In this document: piece after piece, positions 37,901-47,283 of the stretch | How the letters are laid out: the number at the start of each line of letters is the position of its first letter | Numbering within the stretch: the stretch's first letter is position 1 | Assembly: GCA_018136815.1 (NCBI GenBank) | Contig: CM030937.1 | Coordinates: 3,709,820 to 3,773,819, forward strand | Direction of reading: 5' to 3' | Length of the DNA stretch: 64,000 bases | Source: Isochrysis galbana | Taxonomy: Eukaryota > Haptophyta > Isochrysidales > Isochrysidaceae | Made by a program: the position numbers and the translations under genes | Notes under the pieces: model-generated | What the model was told of the DNA's origin: nothing | Databases searched by the model: none | What the model saw: the letters and a program-made list of their open reading frames with translations, nothing else

Positions 37901-39764
37901 CTCACCTCGGACGCCACGCCCTTGCGTTGCACTAGTGTGCTGAAGCGGGCGAGGAGCCCGGCGAGCTCTGAGAGCACGGCTTCTTTACCCGAGCGAGCAA
38001 GCTCGGCCACACGGTACTCCTCCTGTTGCCGCCGGGGCACCGCCTTGTGTGAGGGCCGTGTGGAAACGGGACAAAGACGCAGCACGCGACGGCCCTCCAA
38101 GGAGCTCGCTGGCGCAACACCAAACGCATCCCCGCAGCTCGCGCTCACCTGCAAGGCGAGCACCTCCTTCGATCCTGGCGCCACGTCGAGGGCATCGCGC
38201 AACGCAGCGGCTGCGGCGTCCCAGTGTTCTCGTGCATTGAGGGCCTTGGCTTTGCGAACATACGCCTTGACAAAGCACGGATCTAGGTCGAGTGCGCGCT
38301 CTGCATCAGCCTGACATGGATCAGGGTAGGCGTGGTGTGTGTGAACGGAAAGAGCCCAAGGAGACGATGGTCCTACTGCTCGAGTTGTGCAGGAATGCTC
38401 CGCAGATGAGAATGCAGGCAGGCACGTGGTGGTGGTCTCGAGGCGCACCTCGGCCTCCTCAAAATGACTGAGCTGCAGGTGAGCCTCGGCGCGATTGCCG
38501 TGGAGCCGGGCGAGAAGCTCGTCAGAGAGTCCGTAGGCTCCCCCACAGACCTGCGCGATGCGAAGGGCTTCGTTGTAATGCTCGATGGCTGCCATGTGCT
38601 TCCCCACTTTGAAGGCGGCATTCCCTTCCTGCTTCGCGGTCTCGACAGCCATTGCCGGCTCAATGGCGGCAACCGTCGGCGCTGGCGCCTTGCCGTGTTC
38701 CTGCACCGCCCAGCCAGTCTCTGGGGCCAAAGTATCCTTGGTTTGAAAGCCGTAGTAAGCCTTTGGCGCGCGGCCAATGATCCAACCCTCGCCCCCGCCT
38801 ATGACCTCACGTGACATCATAAAGCCTGCGCGGTTGATGTAGACCCTCGCGCCATTGCGCACAGCTGTGCCGTCGCGGTGGAACGGGCCATTCAGCTCCT
38901 CGGAGCCAGCGCCGGAGAGCACGTAGCACCAGACGTCGGAGCGAGCGATGCGCTCCGCTTTGGCGGCGGCTGCACGGCGCGCCTCCTCCTCCGCCTCGCG
39001 TTGCTTATTCCTTGCGTCCTCCTCCATAGCCCGCTGCACCGCCTGCATCTGCTCCTCGGGCGAGGCGTCGGGCGGCACGACAATGTTGCGCACCTGGCAC
39101 GGGGCCGGGGACGTACAGCGGTCAGCGGCACACACGCGGCAAAGGTGGAGCGGCGCGGCGGACACTGCTCAAACGGCGCCAATGACTCCCACCCTCCCTA
39201 AGCTGCTCCATCCCTCTACCTCTGCCGCTCTCCCTCCCCTCCTTGTCTCACCTACGTCTCCCTACCCATGCAACCAGCTCTGCTTCTCCCTGCTTATACT
39301 CCTAGACTCGTTCTCCCTCTCCTCCTCTTCTCGCCCCCTCTAGTGCCTTCCCACTCTCCTCACGCTCCTGCCCTGTCTGTCCCTCTCTTCTGCTCCCCGT
39401 TCTCCCAATCTCCTGCTCTCACTCTCCCTCGCTCCCCGGCTCTGACTCACGCACGCTACCCCTCTTCGCCCACTTCCCCCCCCCCACCCGCCCCAAACCC
39501 GCCCTCTTCCTCTTGCCCATCTCCCCCGCTCCTTCCCCCATCCCCCTCTCTCCCTCCCTCTCCCCCCCTTCCCCCCCCTCTTGCCCCCACCAGCCGCTCA
39601 CACTCTCTCACCTCTTGCGGCTTCTCGTTGGTCACCTCAAGCTTGAACTTGTCGGCGCCAGTGCGCAGCTTATACTGGAGCTCCCTCACCCGCGGGTCCG
39701 CGAGCAGCCGCTCCATCTCCTCCTCGCTCATCCGCGGCGCCTCCTCTGCCTCGGCGGCGCCCAT
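34987..39764 (-). CDS. TPR / ARM-repeat / class I methyltransferase fusion with C-terminal C-L-L-E-E-N repeats
   Basis: Six exons: 39764-39612, 39093-38449, 38310-38149, 38022-37634, 37540-36706 and 36543-34987 (1,246 aa); all GT-AG, phases 0,0,0,2,0 agree. Residues ~55-160: coiled coil, then a small domain (VWCYVLSGAGSEELNGPFHR ... GWIIGRAPKAYYGFQT). Residues ~165-320: three TPRs (AKQEGNAAFKVGKHMAAIEH, LHGNRAEAHLQLSHFEEAEA, FVKAYVRKAKALNAREHWDA), the Hsp70/90-docking type. Residues ~330-870: alpha-helical ARM-like region, recalling UNC-45. Residues ~900-1070: SAM-dependent methyltransferase with motif I VVDVGAGTGIFSFAFAAALP, an acidic residue at the end of strand 2 (FALEV), and VLLCDVLEMIPEHARDAFMG. 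The tail holds six C-x-(L/F)-(E/Q)-(E/D)-N motifs and ends ECLLEENC. A chaperone-guided methyltransferase is inference. Confidence 0.85.
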
Positions 39765-40375
39765 CGCGCGGGATCTGCTCTCTCTCTCTCTCTGTGTGTG
39801 TGTGTGAGACGCGCTGCTTCGCACCCCTCGCCAGTTTTTTCCTCTTTTCACCAAGGGTTTTGTTTACCTATGAACGGGGAGGTCTGGCGTTACAATGGGT
39901 GGCGCGCCGACTTCTTCCCGCTACCTGGCCTTTTGCTCTTTCCAGTTTCGGGCGCGATCTCTTCAAAAGACTCGCTCCTGCCACAGAAACAACGCGAGAA
40001 GTCACACAGAGGGCGAGAGAGAGAGGGTAGAGGGCTCTCGTGGACCCTTCTTCTCCTCTACTCTAACTCTAGAGTACTCTCTTTACTCTCTACAGTAGAT
40101 AGACTAGAGGCTACGTACGGCTCCTCACCCAGTACAATACAGTTTTCTATTAGATCCCCTAAACCTTGAAATATGCACTTCTACAAGCAAACAATGGCTG
40201 ATGGGGCAGGGTATGAGCATGCTGAGCGTCGACGTTGAGCTCTTCCACCATGAATTCAAAGAATGTAGCCGTCTAGAAAAAAATTCTTATTAATCTAGCC
40301 ACGCGCGCGGCCCTGCACATTTACCTCGTCGCCACGCCCTCTTCCTCTTCCCTTCAAGTTTCAAGCAGGCTCAGG
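39765..40375. other. Upstream region of the TPR/methyltransferase gene
   Basis: Starts with a CT/GT dinucleotide run (39776-39805), probably its promoter and 5' UTR. No other gene seen. Confidence 0.35.
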
Positions 40376-41060
40376 CTAGTAGCCCGGTCACTCACTAGGG
40401 GGGTGCGAGGGCACCATCGGCAATGGGCATCCGAGGACCTAAATAAGCTCCCTATAGGTTCTGGTATGAGAGATCAGCAAAAAAAATCCGGGGTCCTCCG
40501 GCAAAATTTTCGAAAAATCCTCAATTTCAGGCCTCTGACGGCCGCGCAGGAATATACAACGGGCCCCCTCCGGTATAATTTCATCGATGGCCTTCAAGCG
40601 CGCCTCTCGCAGCGCATTACGAAGCCATTGTCATCACCAGCAAACACGGTCGATACAGCCTGTATCTGTACGCACCGTATGATTTCATGGACTTTTGAAC
40701 GTGTACGTAATTATCACAAAAACTATAAAGACGCTCAACGCTAAAATCGCCAAGGGATAGAGAGCCCAACTTCGACCCGCGACCGGCGGCGGCACGAGGC
40801 CGTTCTTGTGTCCGCTCACCGAGTAGATGCCGCATCACGCACCATATCCATATCGCGGCATGCCGCCCTCACAGCCACACTAATCGCGCCCGCCGCCCCC
40901 GCACACCGCGTCGAAATCAGCTCTTTGCAGGCCCCGGTGATGACGACGTCACGCCCCCAAGACGCACCGTGAGCGCCCAACTTCGACCCGCGACCGGCGG
41001 CGCCACGAGGCCGTTCTTGTGCCCGCTCACCGAGTAGATGCCGCGCCGAGCGCGCGCCGC
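40376..41060 (+). repeat. TAGCCCGGTCACTCAC dispersed repeat, copy 2, with two CCCAACTTCGACCC modules
   Basis: Aligns over ~370 bp with 27049-27420. GCCCAACTTCGACCCGCGACC is at 40765 and 40977, each followed by GGCCGTTCTTGTG(T/C)CCGCTCACCGAGTAGATGCCGC. Confidence 0.75.
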
Positions 41061-41119
41061 GCGCCGCACGCACTCGCCTGCACTGGCCCTCGCGCCCTCG
41101 CTCGTACTGACCGCCCCTC

Positions 41120-41295
41120 ACCACTGAGCCACAGACCACAGACCACCAAGGCCGCCAGGAGGGCACCCAGGGCCAGCGAGGCGAGCGAGGGAGAGGTAGG
41201 AGAGGCCAGGGGCATTGCCCCAGCCTCCACTGCCCCCTGACTGAGCTGCCCCGGCTGGCCCTTTGGGGGCAGTGGAGCTCCTAAGGAGCGCCATG
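41120..41295 (+). mobile_element. GC-rich retroposon, core fragment
   Basis: 'gccagcgaggcgagcgaggg' and CCAGCCTCCACTGCCCCCTGA match 49197-49270. Confidence 0.7.
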
Positions 41296-41769
41296 CAGCA
41301 CACGCCCGAAGGAGAACGAAGAGAATGACGGGAAAAGTACGACAAAAAAACGACACGATCCGGCCCGACAAAAGGTAAGACAACCGCCCATTTACGGTAT
41401 ATCAACGGGGCTCCCCCCGTGTCGTCCCGTGTGTTTCTGTCGCATCCAGAGTATTTTATATACTCTAGGCGGATGCGGTGCTTCTATCAATGTGTAGTGT
41501 GTGAGAAAATTGAGTGAGTTTTGTTTTTGCCGATGAGTTACCTCGAAGCTCCGCCGCATTGCACGCCGAATTTGTGTTCCTTTGTCCTTATTTGTTTCAT
41601 TGGTTTGTTTGTACGATGTTGCGTTAGTTGTCGGAGTTTTCTTGTTGGTGAGTGAGTGATGGGGTGGTGTCACGTGGGCCCCTCGTCGCGATGTAGCGCG
41701 CTCCCTCCCCCTCTCTCAAGACTTCTCTTCACTCTGTGCCCCTAGCTTGCCCCATTGAGACTTGACACG
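41296..41769. other. No gene seen
   Basis: AT-balanced sequence with a TATACTCTAG-type stretch near 41450-41470; nothing recognised. Confidence 0.3.
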
Positions 41770-42640
41770 ATCAAGCATCCCTAGTCAACCCCACTAGCTA
41801 ATTGGACACAACTTTTCCGTCCCGGAATCCCGCCATGCCTGACGAGCCAGGTGTCCGAGTGATACCGGGGGGTGGGGGCACTGCCCCCTCCCCTCGATAT
41901 TTGTCCTCCCCCCAGTGCACGCACCGACCCCGCGCACCCCAGCGCGTCCTCTCCTCGAGTCCACGCTGGGGGAAAACCCCTTTCGGGTAAAAGCAACGCA
42001 GGGGGGGGGGGGCACTCGTGAATGGGAGCCCAGAAGCGCTAATCTCTCCTCGCCGGGGCGAGTGGCCGCGGCGAGCCGCGGCCCTTCCCTCCTGGCTCTG
42101 GCGCCCCCGTCTTCTCTTACCCAAACTAAACGGGGCGAGAAGACACGTTTCTGCCGGAGGGGAGAGCTGCCGCTCCCCCCTCCCCTCCCTCTTCCCTTTT
42201 CCTCCTCTCTTCCCTGCGGCGGGGGCCCATGGCGCGCGCCTGCGGCCCCTCTTCAGGTCCCCAGGAGGCCGGCAGGGGCCTCGGAGCGCTGCTCAGGGGG
42301 CAGGTGAGGCTGGGGCATGGCCCTGGCCCCTCCTGCCTCTCCCTCGCTCGCTCTCGAGCCCCTGCCAGTCGACTGGAGCTGGCTGGGGGGTCCTGATCAG
42401 GGGGGCCCAGGGGGAGGAGGGGCTGGTCAGAGGGATGGGCAGGCCACGACGGGCCAGGGCGGGCGAGTCAGGCGGGCCTGTGGGGAGAGGAATGGGTCAG
42501 CAGGGCTGTGTGCTCCTGGCAAGCCATCAGGCGTGCCAGTAGAGTGGGTGGTTCCTCCCCCATGGCAGGGGAGGAGTGGAGAGAGAGGGGGGCTCGTGCC
42601 CCCCCATGGGCGAACTAAGTATAAACTTAGTTGCCACTCC
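41770..42640 (-). mobile_element. GC-rich retroposon, near-complete copy
   Basis: Read leftward: head CAACTAAGTTTATACTTAGTTCGCCCATGGGGG, the CCAGCCAGCTCCAGTCGAC block, the core with 'gagcgagggagaggcagg', then the same body as 12614-13636, ending GTCCAATTAGCTAGTGGGGTTGACTAGGG near 41782. ~870 bp without coding capacity. It holds the empty site of the hAT-like MITE. Confidence 0.8.
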
Positions 42641-43356
42641 ACTCCACGAGCCACAAGCAGGTCTTAGGTCCGCCCCAGCCCGCCCCTTGCGCCTGGCCCG
42701 ACGTAGTGCACGCGGGCCCACCGCCCCCAGCAAAACGAAGACGAAGACGAGGGACGAGGAAACGAAGGCGAGGGGGGTAGCGTGAAGGAAGTGAGTGTTT
42801 GGGGGTACAGGCGATGGCGTGAGTCAGCAGCGTCAGTGCGATGGGACCTTATAGCTAGCGGTAGTAGCCCGGATCTTCAGAGGTTTTGTTTTAGAGACCC
42901 CTCTAGATCTAGAGTATGATGTATGAAGATAATCTGGATAAGTGGGGGGGGGGGGCGCGAGGTCCCCCACCATGGCGACCAATCGCGAGAATGGTCAGTA
43001 GTTCAAGCACAAGCACCAATGATAGGATGTTGCAGAGGGAGCATTGGGGCATACTATGCAAGCTGTGCAAGTATGAAGACATCCATTCACACCCTCAACC
43101 AATGCAACACATGGACATTTGGACACGTCGGAATTAGGAGTAAGTTTGGGTCGTGCACATGCGCTCGCAGCAGCATCGGCCCTGAAGCGAAGATGAGCAG
43201 GATGTCCGTCAAATAGACCGCAATGACGCGATGGTGAAGACATCGAGGGCGAGCCCTCGCAGCAGCCCCTTTCGTGCTGGTGAGAACTCAGAATGCGCTA
43301 GTGCCACCAAAGATGTCCCAAGCCGTCCGCATCAAGCTATATCGAAAGCGCAAAAA
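42641..43356. other. Downstream region of the Tctex gene
   Basis: GA-rich sequence and a 10-G run near 42943. Probably includes the 3' UTR of the leftward gene ending at 43357. Confidence 0.3.
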
Positions 43357-44358
43357 TTATTCATAATAGAGCGCAAAGCACATCGTCACAGCTGTCACAA
43401 TTCCCTGCAATGGGCGCCAATAGGGGTGTAAATAGTGGTCAAGCGCGGGATGGCCTGCAGGTCGTCCAAAGAGGGCCACTCTATGCAAGGCTAGCATGAC
43501 CGAACCCAAGGGCCCTATCAGCACACACCCCTGGATGGCTCCATTCTGCAGTTGCACAATTGTCAGATTCCTTATCCCACAAACAACGCGACGCGATTCG
43601 CATTGATTGCCGAATGTTCTCCGTAATGGCCACCTGCGAAGTTAAGGTGTGAAGAAAGTGACACAACCAAGAGCCCCACTGCACAAACCACCATGGCTCA
43701 ATTGGTTCCACACGTTGAGCAGCTCCCAAACGAAAGTGTTGTCTTATCTATCTACAGCCCATGAGATTGGATCTGCGTACATGGAAGATGAGCTTGTACC
43801 GCGGCGTTACACCCATCAGATCCTTGACCTTGGTCATACACTCCTGCGAAATTTCCTTCGCGACATCCGTGGTCTCAGCGTGGTCATATTCCCAGATGTA
43901 TCGCCTTCAGGCACGAGTGAATTAGGCTCAGAGAGAAGGAAATTTGATTTTGAGAGGCTTCGGCCTATGGGAGTGGCGCTGGGTCGCGCCACCGTTGAAG
44001 ATGTGGCAACATGCGCTCACCCTTTCTTGTCCTTGTCCACTGTGTATGCCATCTTATCAGCCATCACCTCCTGCATAATGGCGACTACAGCTGATGGCTT
44101 GAATCTGCGCGCAACCGGGAGAGCGAGAGTTCGAAGAGTGTACCATATGACGACATTCATCTTGCATGCACGCGATTCCACCGCACGCGCACCACGTACG
44201 GAGCCCGCACGCCACAGCAGATGCCTTGCATTGGCCTGGCGGCAGCCCCTCCTCTCTCTGTGCCTGTGGGCTCACCGCTGGCTGTCAAAAGGCTCGGTCT
44301 GATACGTGTTCTCGAACACCTTAATGGGCTTCACCTCTCCGCTGTACTCGTCCGCCAT
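43357..44358 (-). CDS. Tctex-type dynein light chain (DYNLT2B/TCTEX1D2-like)
   Basis: Five exons: 44358-44276, 44104-44021, 43904-43781, 43633-43529 and 43404-43357 (147 aa); all GT-AG, phases 2, 2, 0, 0 agree. Spliced protein: start MADEYSGEVKPIKVFENTYQ, then FKPSAVVAIMQEVMADKMAY, EISQECMTKVKDLM, PRYKLIFHVAI, MRIASRCLWDKESDNCATAE and the end IVTAVTMCFALYYE. ENTYQ-x-EP, PRYK(L/F)-x-x-x-V and SRCLWD are hallmarks of the Tctex1 family. Such light chains sit at the base of cytoplasmic dynein-2 and axonemal dynein intermediate chains and serve intraflagellar transport, so the cell probably builds a flagellum. The last junction (HP/GG or HP/G) is the least certain. No single frame shows this gene; it appears only after splicing. 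Confidence 0.88.
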
Positions 44359-44578
44359 CAGAGTGGCAGGGGCGGGTGGCGCGGGCTGTGGGGAAAGAGG
44401 TGGAGTGGGGGGGGGGAGGTCGGCCTGCCGCAGCGAGGCACCCCACGGCTGACAGCAACTGCCGCCCCTCCCAAGTGCATACTCTAGTAAGAAGACTCAG
44501 GCCATAGAACTCGCAGATAGTTTTCATAGGGAAAGAGTCAAAAACTATAAAACTACTACTATTATTATAGTTTGACCT
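44359..44578. promoter_or_regulatory. Upstream region of the Tctex gene
   Basis: G-rich stretch (9 Gs near 44409), then AT-rich sequence with ACTACTACTATTATTATAG next to the retroelement fragment. Confidence 0.3.
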
Positions 44579-44749
44579 ATGGAGCGTGCCGCGACCGCTC
44601 CCGAGCCCCAGGCGACCCTCGCCACTGCGCCCCACCTGGGACGCCCCACGCCGCCCGAGGCGGCTCGTCAGAGAGCCCTCTCAAAGCCCATCCAGCCCAT
44701 TGACGGATCGAGCATGACCACTGGCCACTGGCTCGACGATATGCGATGA
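44579..44749 (+). pseudogene. Retroelement ORF1-like fragment (MERAATAPEPQ type), copy 2
   Basis: 56 codons, MERAATAPEPQATLATAPHL onward, nearly identical to the leftward frame at 5516-5232 for ~40 codons. It diverges after PIQPI where it meets the tail of the opposing fragment at 44681. Confidence 0.5.
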
Positions 44750-44887
44750 TACGGGAGGGAAACGATCGGCGGGAGGCGCGGCGAGAATGGCCGGGAGTGA
44801 TGGAATGGCGGGCTGGACCACCTCCTCAGCAGAGGAAGGCGGGAGGACAGGCTTGGGCGAGGGCGAGCGCGACGACGGAGCGGACAT
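44681..44887 (-). pseudogene. Retroelement ORF1-like fragment (MSAPSSRSPSPKP type)
   Basis: 68 codons from ATG 44887: MSAPSSRSPSPKPVLPPSSA and on, Pro/Ala/Ser-rich, similar to the start at 21947. It overlaps the 44579 fragment tail to tail. Confidence 0.45.
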
Positions 44888-45397
44888 GGTTGATGGTTTG
44901 ATGGTTTGTCGTTTGTCGTATTCCATACGAGGACAGACTTTTACTTTTAGCCGGCGAGCTATTTTAACTCTCAAGGTCTCGTTGATGGGTATATCGTCTC
45001 TTCTCCTACTTTCGCTTGATGACATCAAACATTCCACGACGGTCGTCCGTCTTCTGTTATACCTCGGTCGCAGCTCCCCCAGCGAGGTCTGTCCTCGTTG
45101 TGCCGTCCCCTCTGTCGCATGTCCGTGCGCTGCTAAGTTGCCTTGGAGCCGACGCTCGGTCGTCCGTCCAAGTGTGGTTAGTTTTCGCCCCGTTTGGTTT
45201 AGTTTGTCTGTCTCTGTTGGTCAGCAACTTTTTGAGTCCCCGCGTTGTAGCCCCTCGTGTCTACCTTGGACCTAAGAAGCTCTCATTCTCATTTTCTCTC
45301 TCTTCCCCTAGCTCGCTAGCTAGCCTCGTCTCTACTCTCCGACGCCACGCGTCGCAATCCTCCGAACCTCCGTCTACCTCTTCGCTCGAAGCGCTCG
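44888..45397. other. Leader-like sequence between two divergent ORF1 starts
   Basis: Many CGTCCGTC/GTTTGTCG words. Probably retroelement 5' leader. No gene. Confidence 0.35.
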
Positions 45398-45574
45398 ATG
45401 GCAGACAATGACAACTACTCCTACCATGACCTCTCTGACATTTTCCCGCCCGCAACCAACAACGACTCTTTTACGGCCGCGTCAGCTGCCGGCTCGGTCG
45501 AACGGCCCTCTGCCTACGAGCCTATAGTCATCGCGTGTTCGACATGGTTGGGCGATTCGGGATTGATAGGCTGA
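45398..45574 (+). pseudogene. Short ORF1-like start (MADNDNYSYHDLSD)
   Basis: 58 codons: MADNDNYSYHDLSDIFPPAT through EPIVIACSTWLGDSGLIG and stop. It follows a long pyrimidine-rich leader, like the other ORF1 starts here. No recognised domain. Confidence 0.4.
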
Positions 45575-45879
45575 GGCTGAGGGATTGGAGGGGTTTGGTA
45601 CGGCCCGTGCGTTTCCCGCGTTTTCTCTTGTCCCAGAGTTTCCGAGAGTCGCGCCCATGGCCGCACTCCCAGAGGCTCTGGGCGAGCTCTCTCGACCGCC
45701 GTCGCCCCTTGCTCGTGTAAGGGGTGTCCCCGCCGGTGCCATGCCTCCCTCCAGCCCCAGTGCTCCCTGTGCTCAGCCCTCCGTGAGCACGGTCGCCCCT
45801 GGGGGGCCCCGTCCTATGCCTCAACAATTCTTTGAATCACAACCCTCAGCCACAGCCACAGCCACTCCACTCCGCCAGC
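45575..45879 (+). other. Pro/Ala-rich frame, probably retroelement debris
   Basis: Frame MAALPEALGELSRPPSPLAR to about 45911, without domain, running into the inverted leader. Confidence 0.3.
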
Positions 45880-46195
45880 CACAGGGGAGATGCGAAGAGA
45901 TTGCAAATTAAACCTGATTGCAATCACTGAAGTAGATAGAGAAACGCGGAGAAGATAGCGAATTAAACCTATTGGCGAGGCGCCTAGGAGGAAGAAGGGT
46001 GGGGAAACTTCCTTCTCTTCGAGGGAAAGAGAGAGGGCGCTCCACAACCACAACCCAAGATCCCATGCGTCCAAGCGAAGCTTTTGACCGAGAACGAGAG
46101 AAAGCAGCAGAGAATTATAACGATAAATGCCGAACGACGAAGAGAAGAGCGAAGCCTAACGGGTGTCGATTCGCGAATGCGACATAGCTGTGGCT
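45880..46195 (-). mobile_element. Retroelement 5' leader, inverted copy
   Basis: Complement of 21265-21560: 'cgcattcgcgaatcgacacc', 'gtcggcatttatcg'-like block, 'aagcttcgcttggacgcatg', 'caggtttaatttgcaatctc'. Confidence 0.8.
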
Positions 46196-46224
46196 GTGGT
46201 GGGGTGGATGGAGCTACGAGCTGT

Positions 46225-46350
46225 GGATCATTAGGATTAGGGGTAGGGGTAGGCCAGGATATCCACAAATTCTCGCCCAAACATCCCTCAGAAATATCCA
46301 AGAAATATCCAAGCGCCGGCCCAAATATCTCGAAAAAAATCTCAAAACTA
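46225..46350 (+). repeat. TAGGCCAGGATATCC / aatatcc-rich repeat, copy 3
   Basis: GGGGTAGGCCAGGATATCCACAAATTCTCGCCCAAACATCC closely follows the left end at 4040-4080, then AAATATCCAAG words. Confidence 0.75.
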
Positions 46351-46608
46351 TTATTAAAAGCTCTCCTCGCCCAGACAATCCACAATCCGCAACGCCCACG
46401 CCCCCGAGAACATCCAAATACTGACACACACGACAACGGGACGACCGTAATCAAGATCATCAACAACAAAGCACTCGATGAAATCCACAAGGAGCTTACA
46501 GGTGTAGATACTGCCTGACTCCCACTTGCTGTGCATGACAAGGCTGCCGACCCAAGGCCACCCAAACACGCATCAGTTTCAGCCGCCACTGCTTTGAAGA
46601 GATACACT
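46351..46608. other. No gene seen
   Basis: 3' side of the leftward coiled-coil ORF. No further feature. Confidence 0.3.
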
Positions 46609-47109
46609 TCAGTGGTCTACCTTGATTGCTTGAGAGTTTTTCAACTCCAAGTTTATCCTGCGCTGGTTTTCGAGCTCATTCTCGCGCTCTAGTCGCAAGA
46701 CTCGCTCCAGCTCTAGCTTGAGCTGAAGCTCAGCCAATTTGTGTCTAACAATTGCGCTCGGTTCGCTTGAGCGGATCGTTGATGGCATCCCGCTGATACT
46801 GCTGGAACGTGCAGTGTGAGCCGACGAAAGCTGGCTTCCACCTCTCTGTTTGCTAGTCGATGATATTGCCGATTTTGCTGTCGTGGATGTGCTCGCTGAA
46901 CTGGCGGCCACACAGCTCCTGAAGCTGCTCTCACTGGCGGTGCTGCTCGGTGGTTCTGGCGGTTTGGGCTTTGGGTCCCACTGAGGACCATCAGAAAGGA
47001 GCGTAGAGCGTACGTAAGGCTTGAAGTTTCCTCTCCCTTCGAGACGTGCCTCCTCTTTGCGGATACGGTCTCGCCACGTGACATCGCTGGCCAGTGCATC
47101 AAGCGGCAT
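46609..47109 (-). CDS. Coiled-coil protein, unknown, next to an assembly gap
   Basis: Leftward frame open from the N gap; the first usable ATG at 47109 gives 166 aa. It reads WRDRIRKEEARLEGRGNFKP, YVRSTLLSDGPQWDPKPKPP, a Ser/Thr-rich middle, then a leucine-rich coiled coil at the C-terminus (AELQLKLELERVLRLERENE, then LENQRRINLELK). The frame is also open upstream of 47109 to the gap, with a possible acceptor GCGTTTCAG at 47183-47175, so it may be the last exon of a longer gene. No family recognised. Confidence 0.5.
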   Translation of the reverse strand: MPLDALASDVTWRDRIRKEEARLEGRGNFKPYVRSTLLSDGPQWDPKPKPPEPPSSTASESSFRSCVAASSASTSTTAKSAISSTSKQRGGSQLSSAHTARSSSISGMPSTIRSSEPSAIVRHKLAELQLKLELERVLRLERENELENQRRINLELKNSQAIKVDH

Positions 47110-47183
47110 GGCAGACGAGGCGACCGACCAGAGAGCGCAACGACTCGCGAGGTGAGGCGCACAAGAGGAGAAATCTGAAACGC

Positions 47184-47283
47184 NNNNNNNNNNNNNNNNN
47201 NNNNNNNNNNNNNNNNNNNNNNNNNNNNNNNNNNNNNNNNNNNNNNNNNNNNNNNNNNNNNNNNNNNNNNNNNNNNNNNNNNN
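47184..47283. other. Assembly gap (100 N)
   Basis: Exactly 100 N, the usual placeholder for a gap of unknown size. The LINE 5' half (endonuclease, ORF1) may be missing or collapsed here. Confidence 0.99.

Noticed and set aside
43649-44302. 217-codon rightward ORF
   Set aside because: It is antisense to the exons and introns of the Tctex light-chain gene, whose splicing and protein match are far stronger.
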